From CAVQBJ01 sp963819075 (lineage in GTDB: Bacteria > Actinomycetota > Thermoleophilia > Solirubrobacterales > Solirubrobacteraceae): 64,000 bases of DNA. The notes below the pieces were generated by a model. It saw only the letters and a list, made by a program, of their open reading frames with translations, searched no databases and was not told where the DNA came from. Below, piece after piece: positions 43,942 to 53,158 of the stretch (position 1 is the stretch's first letter; the number at the start of each line of letters is the position of its first letter). The DNA is taken from contig CAWFUP010000001.1 of assembly GCA_963819075.1 (NCBI GenBank), forward strand, positions 1,054,001 through 1,118,000, in the 5' to 3' direction. The position numbers and the translations under genes are program-made.

Positions 43942-45087
43942 ATGGAGATGACGTCGGACGTTTACGCGCTTCCGCAGGAGCACATCGACCTGCGCGACAC
44001 GATCCGGGCGCTCGCGCGCGACCGCATCGCCCCACGGGCGGCGGAGATCGACGAGAAGGCCGAGTACCCGTGGGACATCCGCGAACTGCTCGCCGAGCAC
44101 GACATCCTCGGGCTGCCCTTCCCGATCGAATATGGCGGCACCGGCACCGGCACGCTGATGCTCAACATCGCCGTCGAGGAGATCGCCAAGGCGTGCGCGT
44201 CGAGCGCGCTCATCCTGATGGTGCAGGAGCTCGGATCGCTGCCGTTGCAGCTGTTCGGCTCCGAGGACCTCAAGGCGCGCTTCCTGCCCCGGTGCGCAAG
44301 CGGCGAATGGACGCCCGCGTTCGCCCTCTCCGAGCCCGAGGCTGGCTCCGATCCGGGCGGCATGCTCTGCAGCGCCGTCCGCGACGGTGACGAATGGGTC
44401 ATCACCGGGACGAAGAACTGGATCACGAATCTCGGCGTGGCCGACTTCTACACCGTGTTCGCGGTCACCGACCGCGAGCAGCGGCGCATCACGGCGTTCG
44501 TCGTCGAGGCCGACCGTCCCGGCTTCAGCGTCGGCAAGCTCGAGCACAAGCTCGGGATCCGCGGATCGCCGACCGGGCAGCCGATCTTCGACGAGGTGCA
44601 CGTGCCGGCGGCGAACGTCATCGGTGAGGTTGGAAAAGGGCTATCGGTCGCGCTGGCCACGCTCGATCGCACTCGTCTCGGCGCGGCCGCGCAGGCCGTC
44701 GGGCTGGCACAGGGGGCGACCGACTATGCGGTCGCGTACGCCCGCGAACGGCGTCAGTTCGGTCGGGCGATCAACGAGTTCCAGATGATCCAGAGCAAGC
44801 TCGCCGACATGGAGACCGAGACCGCGGCGGCCCGCGAGCTGCTCTATAAGGCGTGCGCGATGGCCGACCGGCGCGAGCCGGGCTTCGGCAAGTACAGCTC
44901 GATGGCCAAGATCTTCTGCTCGGACACGGCGATGAAGGTGACCATCGAGGCGATTCAGGTGCTCGGCGGCTACGGCTACGTCAAGGAGTACCCGGTCGAG
45001 CGCATGATGCGCGACGCGAAGATCACCCAGATCTACGAGGGGACGAACGAGATCCAGCGTCTCGTCGTCGCCCGCACGCTCAAGTAG
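43942..45087 (+). CDS. Acyl-CoA dehydrogenase
   Basis: 381 residues from ATG 43942. FALSEPEAGSDPGG and the flavin-binding WITNLGVADFY regions, LEHKLGIRGSPTGQPIFDEVHVP and a C-terminal IQVLGGYGYVKEYPVERMMRDAKITQIYEGTNEIQR-type end, whose Glu in YEGTNE is the catalytic base of short-chain enzymes. Oxidises acyl-CoA with an electron-transfer flavoprotein. The following zincin gene starts 10 bp later. Confidence 0.95.
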   Translation: MEMTSDVYALPQEHIDLRDTIRALARDRIAPRAAEIDEKAEYPWDIRELLAEHDILGLPFPIEYGGTGTGTLMLNIAVEEIAKACASSALILMVQELGSLPLQLFGSEDLKARFLPRCASGEWTPAFALSEPEAGSDPGGMLCSAVRDGDEWVITGTKNWITNLGVADFYTVFAVTDREQRRITAFVVEADRPGFSVGKLEHKLGIRGSPTGQPIFDEVHVPAANVIGEVGKGLSVALATLDRTRLGAAAQAVGLAQGATDYAVAYARERRQFGRAINEFQMIQSKLADMETETAAARELLYKACAMADRREPGFGKYSSMAKIFCSDTAMKVTIEAIQVLGGYGYVKEYPVERMMRDAKITQIYEGTNEIQRLVVARTLK

Positions 45088-45097
45088 GTCGCCCGCC

Positions 45098-45766
45098 ATG
45101 CCCATGCCGATCGAGCCCCCCAGGACGTCCCGACCGGCGTCGGGGAGGCGGGTCGCTCTCGCGGCGCTCATCGCGCTCTCGCTCGGCCTCGTGGTCGTCG
45201 TCATCGCCCAGGGCTTCAGCGCCTCCGGTCCGCTGCGCACGATCGAGCAGCTCGCGATCGGCTTCGTGGTCATCGTCGCCTGCCTCGCCGTCGTGGCGTT
45301 CGCCGCGGTCGGGATGGCCGGCTGGCACGACCCTCAGTCCGAGCAGGAGTTCGACGCGCTCGTGCTGCAGGCAGAGCGCCTGGCCAGTACCGGGCTGGCA
45401 CCCCCGGCGGCCGAGCCGACCGAGGGCCGGTTCCTCGAGCTCGACCCGCTCGACGACCACGACTTCGACGAGCTCGTCCGCGACGCGCTCGACGACCTGC
45501 CCGACCTGCTTCGCAACGCCCTCGGGCACGTCGCCATCATGGTCTCCGACGACGGCGCCAGCCACGGCGCCTACGGGCTGTACCAGGGCGACGGCGCGAC
45601 GCGCGACAACTACCCCGATCGGGTCATCATCTTCCGCGACACGCTGCGCCGCGACTTCGGACACAACGCCGACCTGCTGCGCGAGCAGATCACGCGCACC
45701 GTCCGCCACGAACTCGCGCACCACGTCGGCTTCGACGAGCTCGGCGTGAGCCGGCTCGACCTCTGA
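45098..45766 (+). CDS. Membrane-anchored zincin-like metallopeptidase
   Basis: 222 residues. Two membrane helices (about 19-40 and 50-72) precede a domain of the minimal zincin family (DUF1025): FDELVRDALDDLPDLLRNALGHVAIMV, GLYQGDG, RVIIFRDTL and HELAHHVGFDE, whose His-Glu-x-x-His plus Asp form a zinc site. Most relatives are soluble proteins of about 120 residues; the membrane fusion is unusual. The orientation of the helices puts the domain in the cytoplasm if the basic N-terminus is inside. Confidence 0.85.
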   Translation: MPMPIEPPRTSRPASGRRVALAALIALSLGLVVVVIAQGFSASGPLRTIEQLAIGFVVIVACLAVVAFAAVGMAGWHDPQSEQEFDALVLQAERLASTGLAPPAAEPTEGRFLELDPLDDHDFDELVRDALDDLPDLLRNALGHVAIMVSDDGASHGAYGLYQGDGATRDNYPDRVIIFRDTLRRDFGHNADLLREQITRTVRHELAHHVGFDELGVSRLDL

Positions 45767-45771
45767 ACGGA

Positions 45772-45990
45772 GGCACCCCAAGGGCCCCCGGGCCCTTCGG
45801 GCCCGGGGGCCCCACCTCCGGCGGCCACGTGGCCGCCTCCGGCACCCCAAGGGGATCCGGGCCCTTCGGGCCCGGGGGGCCCCACCTCCGGCGGCCACGT
45901 GGCCGCCTCCGGCACCCCAAGGGGATCCGGGCCCTTCGGGCCCGGGGGGCCCCACCTCCGGCGGCCACGTGGCCGCCTCCGGCACCCCAA
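45772..45990. repeat. Three tandem 70-bp hairpin repeats plus partial fourth
   Basis: Units 45772-45840 (69 bp), 45841-45910 and 45911-45980 (70 bp, identical), then ten bases of a fourth. Each holds two hairpins: CCGGGCCC-TTC-GGGCCCGG and the palindrome GGCGGCCACGTGGCCGCC. They lie between the convergent zincin and thiolase genes. Both strands stay open across the repeats, but the peptide is only Pro/Gly/Arg-rich and no start or homology supports a gene. Confidence 0.9.
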
Positions 45991-45993
45991 GGG

Positions 45994-46019
45994 GAGGGCC
46001 CGCCGTGCGGCGGGCCCTC
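45994..46019. terminator. 12-bp-stem hairpin after the tandem repeats
   Basis: GAGGGCCCGCCG and its perfect complement around TG, 28 bp before the thiolase stop. Likely stops transcription from both sides. Confidence 0.65.
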
Positions 46020-46047
46020 GCTCACTGCGTCGGTCGGGGTGCGGCCG

Positions 46048-47211
46048 CTACTTCAGGCGCTCGATGAGCATCGCCTCGCCCTGGCCCTGGGCGACGCACA
46101 TCGTCTCCAGCCCGATCGTTCCGTCAAGCGTGTCGAGGTCGTTGAGCAGCGTGGTCATGATGCGCACGCCGGTCATCCCGAACGGATGGCCGAGCGCGAT
46201 CGCCCCGCCGTGGGGGTTGAGGATGTCCAGGCCGAACCCGACCTCCTCGGCGATCGGCAGGACCTGGGCCGCGAAGGCCTCGTTGAGCTCGACGACGTCG
46301 ACGTCGCCGATGGTCATGCCGGCGCGCTGCAGGGCCTTCTTGATCGCGCCGATCGGGGCCACGCCCATGTACTCCGGCTCGTTGCCCCACGTGGCCGCCG
46401 TGATGATGCGGGCGCGGGGCTTCAGGCCGAGCTCCTTGGCCTTCTCCGCGCTCATGACGATCGCCGCGGCGGCGCCGTCGTTGAGCGGGCACGAGTTGCC
46501 GGCGGTGACGGTTCCGTCCGGCTTGAACGCGGGCTCCAGCGACGCCAGCTTCTCGAGCGTGGACGACGGTCGAGGGCCGTCGTCCTTGGACACCTCGGTG
46601 CCGTCGGCGAGCTTCACGGCGACGATCTCCCTATCGAAGGTGCCGTTTTCCTGGGCGGCCACCGCGCGCTCCTGGGAGCGCTGGGCGTACTCGTCCTGCT
46701 GCTCGCGCGTCACGCCGTAGCGCTCGGCCACGTTCTCGGCGGTCAGGCCCATCGCGATGTAGGCGTTCGGGGTGCCGTCCTTGCCCTGGAGGTGCTCGTT
46801 CTGATCCTCGGGGTGGGCGGCCTCCTGCGCGGCGTTGTAGCGCGAGACGAACTCGACGCCGCCGGCGATGTAGGTGTCGCCGTGGCCGGCAACGACGTTG
46901 TTGGCCGCGATGCGGATCGCGTCCAGGCCGGACGCGCAGTAGCGCGACACGGTCGAGCCGTTCGTGTTCTGCCCGAGCTTGTCGGACAGCAGCACGGCGA
47001 TGCGGGCGATGTTGTTCGCCTGCAGGCCCTGGGGCAGGCCGCAGCCGGCCACGAGCTCCTCGACGGTGCTCGGGTCGACCTGCGGGTTGCGCTCGAGGAC
47101 CGTGTCCACGACGAAGGCCAGTGTCTCGTCGGGGCGCAGCGAGGCGAGCGAGCCCTTGAAGGCGCGACCCACGGGCGTCCGGATCGCGTCGACGATGACG
47201 GCTTCAGGCAT
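46048..47211 (-). CDS. Acetyl-CoA acetyltransferase (thiolase)
   Basis: 387 residues from ATG 47211. Nucleophile Cys in VSRYCASGLDAI, NEAFAAQ, GGAIALGHPFGMTG and the second Cys in ETMCVAQGQGEA are complete. Breaks 3-ketoacyl-CoA or makes acetoacetyl-CoA. With the acyl-CoA dehydrogenase nearby it suggests fatty acid degradation, but the two converge and are not one operon. Leader carries two 22-bp direct repeats. Confidence 0.94.
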   Translation of the reverse strand: MPEAVIVDAIRTPVGRAFKGSLASLRPDETLAFVVDTVLERNPQVDPSTVEELVAGCGLPQGLQANNIARIAVLLSDKLGQNTNGSTVSRYCASGLDAIRIAANNVVAGHGDTYIAGGVEFVSRYNAAQEAAHPEDQNEHLQGKDGTPNAYIAMGLTAENVAERYGVTREQQDEYAQRSQERAVAAQENGTFDREIVAVKLADGTEVSKDDGPRPSSTLEKLASLEPAFKPDGTVTAGNSCPLNDGAAAAIVMSAEKAKELGLKPRARIITAATWGNEPEYMGVAPIGAIKKALQRAGMTIGDVDVVELNEAFAAQVLPIAEEVGFGLDILNPHGGAIALGHPFGMTGVRIMTTLLNDLDTLDGTIGLETMCVAQGQGEAMLIERLK

Positions 47212-47237
47212 GGTATGAGTTCCTTTCGGTGATGACG

Positions 47238-47293
47238 CCCGGCGGTCGCACTCCACGGGCAGGTTTATCCCCCCGGCGGTCGCACTCCACGGG
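47238..47293. promoter_or_regulatory. 22-bp direct repeat upstream of thiolase gene
   Basis: CCCGGCGGTCGCACTCCACG plus GG occurs at 47238-47259 and again, without mismatch, at 47272-47293, a 34-bp step. The nearer copy is 27 bp before the ATG. Same spacing as the duplicated element at the lipase promoter. Could be a repressor site or a recent duplication. Confidence 0.6.
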
Positions 47294-47363
47294 GCCTATG
47301 TCGTTCAGTCTATACCGGTGCGAGGCTCGTTACGGCCGTGCCCCGGGCACGGATGCGCTGCGC

Positions 47364-48368
47364 TCAGGTCCGCAGGCGCGACAGCGACAGCGCGAACAGC
47401 TCGTCGGGATCGGTGAGCCAGTCGACGAGCTCGAGCCCCGCCGCCGCGAGGTCGCCGGTGAGGCGGTCGCGCGTGAACTTGGCGCTGATCTCGGTGCGCA
47501 TCTCTTCGCCCGACTCGAACTCGACCGGCAGATCGAGCGCGCGGATCGTCACCGACTGGGCGCCACGCGCGCGCAGGCGCATCTCGATCCATTCGTGGCG
47601 CAGATCGAACAGCGCGACGTGCTCGAACGCGTCGGGGTCGAAGTCGGCGTCGAGCTCGCGATTGAGCACGTGCAGGACGTTGCGGTTGAACTCGGCGGTG
47701 ACGCCCTCGGCATCGTCGTAGGCCGCCTCGAGCACACCCGGATCCTTGACGAGGTCGGTGCCCATGAGCAGGTAGTCATCGGGTCCGAGCAGCCGCGCGA
47801 TCTGGCGTAGGAAGCGCCGGCGGGAGCCGGGGGGGAAGTTCCCGATCGTGCCGCCGAGGAACGCGACGATGCGCGGACCGTCGGCCTCCGGCACCTGGTC
47901 GAGATGGCGCTCGAAGTCGCCGATGACCCCGTGCACCTGCAGATCCGGATACTCGCGCACGAGCGCCTCGGCGCTCTCGCGGACCATCGACTCGGTCACG
48001 TCGAGCGGCACGTAGCGGCGCAGCGTCCCGGCGTCCTGGAGCGCGTCGAGCAGCACCCGCGTCTTGGCCGCCGTGCCCGATCCGAGCTCGACCAGCTCGG
48101 CGGCGCCCGTCGCCGCGGCGATGTCGGCGGCGCGCTCGTTGAGGATGAGGCGTTCGGTGCGCGTCGGGTAGTACTCCGGCAGGTCGCAGATGCGATCGAA
48201 CAGCTCGGCGCCGCGCGCGTCGTAGAAGTGCTTCGGAGGCAGTTCCTTGAACGGGCGCGTGAGGCCGTCGAGGACGTCGTCGGCGAGCGAGCGCTCCTGG
48301 CCGCCGCCGAGGTAGGAGTCCACGCGAATGCGCGTGCCCGGACAGGTGGTGTCGGTCGGTACGGTCAT
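47364..48368 (-). CDS. egtD: L-histidine N-alpha-methyltransferase
   Basis: 334 residues from ATG 48368, overlapping the egtB stop in ATGA. ELGSGTAAKTRVLLDAL is the SAM loop; FYDARGAELFDRICDLPEYYPTRTE and FLGGTIGNFPP are characteristic of EgtD. Makes hercynine (trimethylhistidine), the first step of ergothioneine synthesis. Confidence 0.95.
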   Translation of the reverse strand: MTVPTDTTCPGTRIRVDSYLGGGQERSLADDVLDGLTRPFKELPPKHFYDARGAELFDRICDLPEYYPTRTERLILNERAADIAAATGAAELVELGSGTAAKTRVLLDALQDAGTLRRYVPLDVTESMVRESAEALVREYPDLQVHGVIGDFERHLDQVPEADGPRIVAFLGGTIGNFPPGSRRRFLRQIARLLGPDDYLLMGTDLVKDPGVLEAAYDDAEGVTAEFNRNVLHVLNRELDADFDPDAFEHVALFDLRHEWIEMRLRARGAQSVTIRALDLPVEFESGEEMRTEISAKFTRDRLTGDLAAAGLELVDWLTDPDELFALSLSRLRT

Positions 48369-49744
48369 GTCGCGTCCCTCGCTATGCGCACGCCGGCGAA
48401 TATCTGCCGGCGGATCGGTAGGTCCCAATTACGAAACGTCGGCGTCGCGACCCGGCGGCTTGTCGCCCAGGAGCCGCCCCGCAGCGAGCGGTACCCGTGG
48501 CCGAAGAACACCTCGGAGTATTGCGGGTAGGGATGGGCCTGGAACCCCGGGTAGCCCCGGAACTCGGTTGCTGTCCACTCCCACACGTCGCCGATCATGC
48601 CGAGCGCTCCGCACGGAGCGGCGCCCTCGGGGTGCGAGCCGACGACCGCCGTGCCGCAGATCGCGCTCTCGAACAGGTTCGCGTGCGCTTCGGTGGGGCG
48701 CTCGGCGCCCCACGGCCAGTCGCGTGTCGCCCCCGTGTGCTGCTCCCAGGTCGCCGCCTTCTCCCACTCCGCCTCGGTCGGCAATCGCGCTCCGTGCGCG
48801 CGGGCGAAGGCGTCGGCCTCGAACCAGGACACGTGGACGACCGGTCGGTCGGGATGCAGCGGCTCCCAGGCCCCGCACCGCCATTCGTACACCGGCTGCC
48901 CTCGCCATCCGAGCACCGCGTCGCTGCCATCGTGGCGCTCATCGGGCGGCGGCCCCGTCCGCCATCCGCCTGGTCGCTCGATGTCGTACTCCTCCTTCCA
49001 GGCCCAGCCCTCGTCGCTCCACCACTCGCGCCGTTCGTAGCCGCCGCCCTCGGCGAAGCTCAGCCAGGTGGCGTTCGTGACCGGGGTGCGGCCGATGCGG
49101 AACGGCGGCAGCGCCACCGGGTGGCGCGGGCGCTCGTTGTCGTAGGAGAAGCGCGTGTCGAGGGCGCCGAGCGCGAACGGGCCGGCCGGCACCTCAACGG
49201 TCTCGAGGCCCGCGGCAGCCGCGACGCCGCTGGCCGGGCGGCCGCCGGCGCCGCCGAAGGGCCCGATCCCCGTCAGCCGGGCCAGGCCGAGCGTCTGCAG
49301 CATCGTCTCGTTGTGCTGGTGCTCGTGCTGGATCACCATCTCGTGCAGCGTGCCGTCGCCTACGCCGTGGCGCTCGATCGCGCGCCGAGCGCGCTCGCGG
49401 GTCTCGCTCAGGTACTCCAGGGCTGGCCCGCGCGTGAGCACCTCGATCTGTGCGCGTACCGCGCGTGGCGTCTCGAAGGCGTCGTAGAGCGCGGCGAGCT
49501 CGGGATGCAGAAGCGGCTCGCCGGCGTGGCGATGCACGAGCCAGAGGTCCTCGTAGGCGGCGATGTGACCGAGGTCCCACACGAGCGGGCTCATGAGCGG
49601 CGAGTGCGTCCCCTCCAGCTCGGCGTCGCCGATCGGGGCCACGAGCGCGAGCGTCCGCTCGCGGGCCTCGGCGAGGCCGGCGAGCGCGTCGCTGGCGGCG
49701 GCGGCGTCGGTGTGGGGAGCGTCCTGTCGGATGGGGGCGGCCAT
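48365..49744 (-). CDS. egtB: Ergothioneine synthase EgtB (hercynine oxygenase)
   Basis: 459 residues from ATG 49744. DinB-like N-terminal domain with the iron motif HEHQHNE and an earlier His in WDLGHIAAYEDLW; C-terminal formylglycine-generating/sulfatase-modifying fold (VEVPAGPFALGALD, RLPTEAEWEKAATW, GNVWEWT-like DVWEWTATEF, SLRGGSWAT). Joins a thiol donor to hercynine as the sulfoxide. egtA, egtC and egtE are not beside it, so the donor (gamma-glutamylcysteine or cysteine) cannot be told. Confidence 0.93.
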   Translation of the reverse strand: MAAPIRQDAPHTDAAAASDALAGLAEARERTLALVAPIGDAELEGTHSPLMSPLVWDLGHIAAYEDLWLVHRHAGEPLLHPELAALYDAFETPRAVRAQIEVLTRGPALEYLSETRERARRAIERHGVGDGTLHEMVIQHEHQHNETMLQTLGLARLTGIGPFGGAGGRPASGVAAAAGLETVEVPAGPFALGALDTRFSYDNERPRHPVALPPFRIGRTPVTNATWLSFAEGGGYERREWWSDEGWAWKEEYDIERPGGWRTGPPPDERHDGSDAVLGWRGQPVYEWRCGAWEPLHPDRPVVHVSWFEADAFARAHGARLPTEAEWEKAATWEQHTGATRDWPWGAERPTEAHANLFESAICGTAVVGSHPEGAAPCGALGMIGDVWEWTATEFRGYPGFQAHPYPQYSEVFFGHGYRSLRGGSWATSRRVATPTFRNWDLPIRRQIFAGVRIARDAT

Positions 49745-49853
49745 GGGCTGGTCCCAGGTCGCCTCGGCGACCCGCGCTGCAGCAGTCTCCGCGTGGCGGT
49801 CAACATTACACAGGCGCCACCTCCGGCCGTACCCGTTGTCCGAATACCGCCAA

Positions 49854-50462
49854 TCAGCCGCCGGCGACGTGCTCGGCGGCGCGGGTGTCGTTCCACCGCC
49901 ACAGCACCGAGTGCTCGCGCTCGTCGCCGACCACGCTGATGGAGCCGGTGGAGAGCGCCAACAGCGCTCCCTCGCGCGGCGGTAGCCCGATCCAGCGGGC
50001 GCCGAGGACGCGCAGCACGTGGCCATGGGCGAAGCAGGCGACGTTCCCGGGCACCGCTCGCACCTCGGCCAGCAGGCGGTCGACGCGCGCGCCGACGTCG
50101 ATCGCCGCCTCGCCGCCGGGACACCCGTCGCGCCACAGGTCCCAGTCCGGGCGATGCTCGCGGATCTCCGCGGTCGTAAGCCCTTCGTAGTCACCGTAGT
50201 CCCACTCCATGAGCTCGTCGCGCAGCTGGGCGACGAGCTCGAAGCCGGCGAGCGCGCACGTCTCTCGCGCGCGCTGCAGCGGGCTGCAGAACACGTGCGC
50301 GAACGTCCAGGGCGCGAGCGGCTCGCGCAGCGCGACCGCGACCCGTCGGCCGCCCTCGGTGAGCGGGATGTCGGTGCGACCGGTGTGTCGGCCGGAGACC
50401 GACCACTCGGTCTCCGCGTGGCGGACGAGGACGACCCGATCGGAGTTCGCCGCCGCGGTCAC
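49854..50462 (-). CDS. Histidine phosphatase (phosphoglycerate mutase-like)
   Basis: 202 residues from GTG 50462, overlapping the pgl stop by 4 bases. VVLVRHAETEWSVSGRHTGRTDIPLTEGG has the RHxxT-type RHAE start, MEWDYGDYEGL the acidic loop, and FAHGHVLRVLGARW the second His. The cofactor-independent phosphatase subgroup. Last gene of the pentose phosphate operon; it may act on a sugar phosphate. Confidence 0.88.
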   Translation of the reverse strand: MTAAANSDRVVLVRHAETEWSVSGRHTGRTDIPLTEGGRRVAVALREPLAPWTFAHVFCSPLQRARETCALAGFELVAQLRDELMEWDYGDYEGLTTAEIREHRPDWDLWRDGCPGGEAAIDVGARVDRLLAEVRAVPGNVACFAHGHVLRVLGARWIGLPPREGALLALSTGSISVVGDEREHSVLWRWNDTRAAEHVAGG

Positions 50463-51178
50463 GTCGTGGGGTGCGCCGCCTCGTCGGTGATGACGTGCAG
50501 GCGATCGCCGCCGAGCAGGCTCGCCGGAACGCTCGGATTGGGCCCAGCGAGCACGCCGGCGAGCGCCTGCGCCTTCTCGGCGCCCGTGGCGAGCAGCAGT
50601 GTCGTGCGCGCGGCCCGCAGCACGGGCAGGCTGAGCGTGACGCGATGCGACGGAGGCTTCGGCGAGCCGTAGACCGGCAGGCACAGCCGCTGCGCCTCGT
50701 CGAGCTCGCGGTGGCCGGGGAACAGCGACGCGGTGTGGCCGTCGGGGCCGAGGCCGAGGACCGACACGTCGAGCGCCGGCAGCGCGTCGTCGCCCACGGC
50801 GATGCGCTCGCGCAGGAGCACCTCGTATTCGTGCGCCGCCGCCTCCGGGCCGAGCTCGCCCCTCATGCGGTGGATCTCCGGCACGGTGGCGCCGTGGGCT
50901 TCGATCGCCGCGACGAGGCTCTCGAGCACCATGCGGTGGTTACTCTCGGGATCGTCGGGCTTGACGCAGCGCTCGTCGCCGTACCACACCTCGACGGCGC
51001 TCCAGTCGGACAGCAGTCCCCCGAGGAGCTGGTAGGCGCGTCGCGGGGTCGTGCCGCCGGCAAGCGCGAGGTGCGCGACGCCGCGCACGGCGAGCGCCCG
51101 CTCCACGCCGGCAGCGATCTCGGCCGCCGCGAACGCGCAGGCCGCCTCGGGGTCAGACAGGGTGTGGACCTCGGTCAC
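50459..51178 (-). CDS. pgl: 6-phosphogluconolactonase
   Basis: 239 residues from GTG 51178. LALAGGTTPRRAYQLL, VWYGDERCVKPDDPESNHRM and LGLGPDGHTASLFPG are the DevB/SOL motifs. Hydrolyses the lactone made by zwf. In operon with zwf, gnd and opcA. Confidence 0.95.
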   Translation of the reverse strand: MTEVHTLSDPEAACAFAAAEIAAGVERALAVRGVAHLALAGGTTPRRAYQLLGGLLSDWSAVEVWYGDERCVKPDDPESNHRMVLESLVAAIEAHGATVPEIHRMRGELGPEAAAHEYEVLLRERIAVGDDALPALDVSVLGLGPDGHTASLFPGHRELDEAQRLCLPVYGSPKPPSHRVTLSLPVLRAARTTLLLATGAEKAQALAGVLAGPNPSVPASLLGGDRLHVITDEAAHPTT

Positions 51179-51190
51179 GGTCTCCGGGGC

Positions 51191-53158
51191 TCAGGCCGGC
51201 TTCGGTCGGGTGCGCAACGTGGGGGCCTTCATCGCCGCCGAGATCGACTCCTGCGCCGCGACGATGTCCTCGTCGGAGCGGATGACGTGCATGACGGCAT
51301 TGATGAGGGCCAGATGGGTGAACGCTTGGGGGAAGTTGCCGAGGTGACGGCCCGAGTGCGGGTCGATCTCCTCGGCGTAGAGGTCGAGCGGGCTCGCGTA
51401 GGACAGCAGCTTCTCGCAGAGGTCGCGGGCGCGCGCCGCCTCGCCGATCTCCGAGAGCGCCGACACGAGCCAGAACGAGCAGATCGCGAACGTCCCCTCC
51501 TCGCCGGACAAGCCGTCGTCGGTCTCCTCGACGCGGTAGCGCAGCACGAGGCCGTCGACGGTGAGCTCGTCGGCGATGGCGAGCACCGTCTGGCGCACGC
51601 GCTCGTCCTCGGGCGGCAGGAAGCGGACCATCGGCACGAGCAGCACGGACGCGTCGAGTGCCGTGGTGTCGTAGTGCTGGACGAACACGCCGCGCTCGTC
51701 GACGCCGCGGGCGAGGATGTCGGCGCAGATCTCGTCCGCGGCGGCCTGCCAGCGCGACGCCTTCTCGAGGTCCTCGCGCAGCAGCGCCAGGCGCGCCCCG
51801 CGGTCGCAGGCCACCCAGCACATCAGCTTGGAGGAGACGAAGTGCTTCGGCTCGCCGCGCACCTCCCAGATGCCGCGGTCGGGCTCGCGCCAGTGCTCGA
51901 TCGCCGCCTCGACCTGACGGCAGAGCGTCGGCCACACGCGGTCGGGAAGGCTGTCACGGGACTTCGTGTGCAGGAAGACCGAGTCGAGCACCATGCCCCA
52001 CACGTCGTGCTGCTGCTGGTCGAACGCGCCGTTGCCGGTGCGCACCGGACGCGCGCCCTCATAGCCCGACAGGTGATCGAGCGTGCGCTCGGTCAGCTGG
52101 CGCTCGCCGCCGATGCCGTACATCACCTGCAGCGGCTGCTCGCCCTCGGCGACGTCGGCGACGAAGTAGAAGAAGTCGTTGGCCTCCCAATCGAAGCCGA
52201 GCGTGTAGAGCCCCCAGAGCATAAAGCTCGAATCGCGGATCCAGCTGTAGCGGTAGTCCCAGTTGCGCTCACCGCCGGGGGTCTCGGGCAGCGACGTCGT
52301 GGCGGCGGCCACCAGCGCACCGGTCGGCGCGTAGGTCAGCCCCTTCAGCGTGAGCGCCGAGCGCTGCAGGTAACCACGCCAGGGGTGATCGGGGAACTCG
52401 CCCTGGGCGAGCCACTCGTGCCAGTAGTTCGTCGTGAACACGAGCCGCCGGTAGGCCTCGTCGAAGGTCTTGGGCGGAGCGTGGGACGTCCAGGACAACG
52501 CCACGAACGCGGTCTCCTGGTTCTTCAGCGTCGTCCGCGCCCGCGCGCGGCCGCCCTCGAAGCCGAGGCGCAGGTCGCTGGTCAGGTGCAGTCGCAGGTC
52601 GGTGCCGGGGCCGGTGGCGACCGCCTGGCCGTAGGCCTCGCCGGTGTACTCCCAGTCCGCCTCGATGAGCCCGTACTCGAACTTCGGTTCGCAGTCGAGG
52701 GTCACCTCGACGCTGCCGTCGACGCAGCGCAGGGTGCGTAACAGCACGTGATCGGCGTCGTAGTCGGTCGGGGCGCGGCGGTGGGACTCCGAGCGCTCGC
52801 GCTCGTGGTGCCAGCGCCCGATCAGCAGCACGTCGCGGACGATGAGCCAGCCCGAGCGCGTGCCCCAGGTCGTCTCGAGCACCATCGTGCCCGGGATGTA
52901 GCGCCGCCCGGCCGGCACCATCACGTCGGCCGGGCCGAGCCGGAAGCTCCCGGCGGCACGGTCGAGCATCGCGCCGAAGATCGATGGGCCGTCCATGCGC
53001 GGCAGGCACATCCATTCGATCGCGCCGCCGGGAGCGACGAGCGCCGTCACCTCGCAGTCGGACAGGAAGGCGTACTCGGCGATCGGCGGGAACGCGCTCG
53101 CCCCGATCGGGGCGACGCTCTGCGTGTTGGCCAGCGGCCTGGCGACGCCGTCGCTCAT
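51191..53158 (-). CDS. Glycoside hydrolase family 15 (trehalase/glucoamylase-like)
   Basis: 655 residues, cytoplasmic (no signal). Beta-sandwich N-terminal domain (FPPIAEYAFLSDCEVTALVAPGGAIEWMCLPRMDGPSIFG region) and an alpha/alpha barrel with NWDYRYSWIRDSSF, CWVACDRGARLA and EEGTFAICSFWLVSAL, which hold the acid/base glutamates. Many actinobacterial members are trehalases. The ATG overlaps the opcA stop, and pgl follows 12 bp on, so glucose released here can feed the linked kinase and oxidative pathway. Confidence 0.9.
   Translation of the reverse strand: MSDGVARPLANTQSVAPIGASAFPPIAEYAFLSDCEVTALVAPGGAIEWMCLPRMDGPSIFGAMLDRAAGSFRLGPADVMVPAGRRYIPGTMVLETTWGTRSGWLIVRDVLLIGRWHHERERSESHRRAPTDYDADHVLLRTLRCVDGSVEVTLDCEPKFEYGLIEADWEYTGEAYGQAVATGPGTDLRLHLTSDLRLGFEGGRARARTTLKNQETAFVALSWTSHAPPKTFDEAYRRLVFTTNYWHEWLAQGEFPDHPWRGYLQRSALTLKGLTYAPTGALVAAATTSLPETPGGERNWDYRYSWIRDSSFMLWGLYTLGFDWEANDFFYFVADVAEGEQPLQVMYGIGGERQLTERTLDHLSGYEGARPVRTGNGAFDQQQHDVWGMVLDSVFLHTKSRDSLPDRVWPTLCRQVEAAIEHWREPDRGIWEVRGEPKHFVSSKLMCWVACDRGARLALLREDLEKASRWQAAADEICADILARGVDERGVFVQHYDTTALDASVLLVPMVRFLPPEDERVRQTVLAIADELTVDGLVLRYRVEETDDGLSGEEGTFAICSFWLVSALSEIGEAARARDLCEKLLSYASPLDLYAEEIDPHSGRHLGNFPQAFTHLALINAVMHVIRSDEDIVAAQESISAAMKAPTLRTRPKPA

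Noticed and set aside
45772..45990. CRISPR-like array
   Set aside because: Units are fully tandem with no unique spacers, and no cas genes are present.
45829..47232. Rightward frame running through the 70-bp repeats and opposite the thiolase gene
   Set aside because: The repeat part encodes a Pro/Gly/Arg ladder, the rest is antisense to thiolase; no ribosome site.
49745..49853. Riboswitch upstream of egtB
   Set aside because: The leader has only short GC stems; no SAM, SAH or other known motif could be matched.
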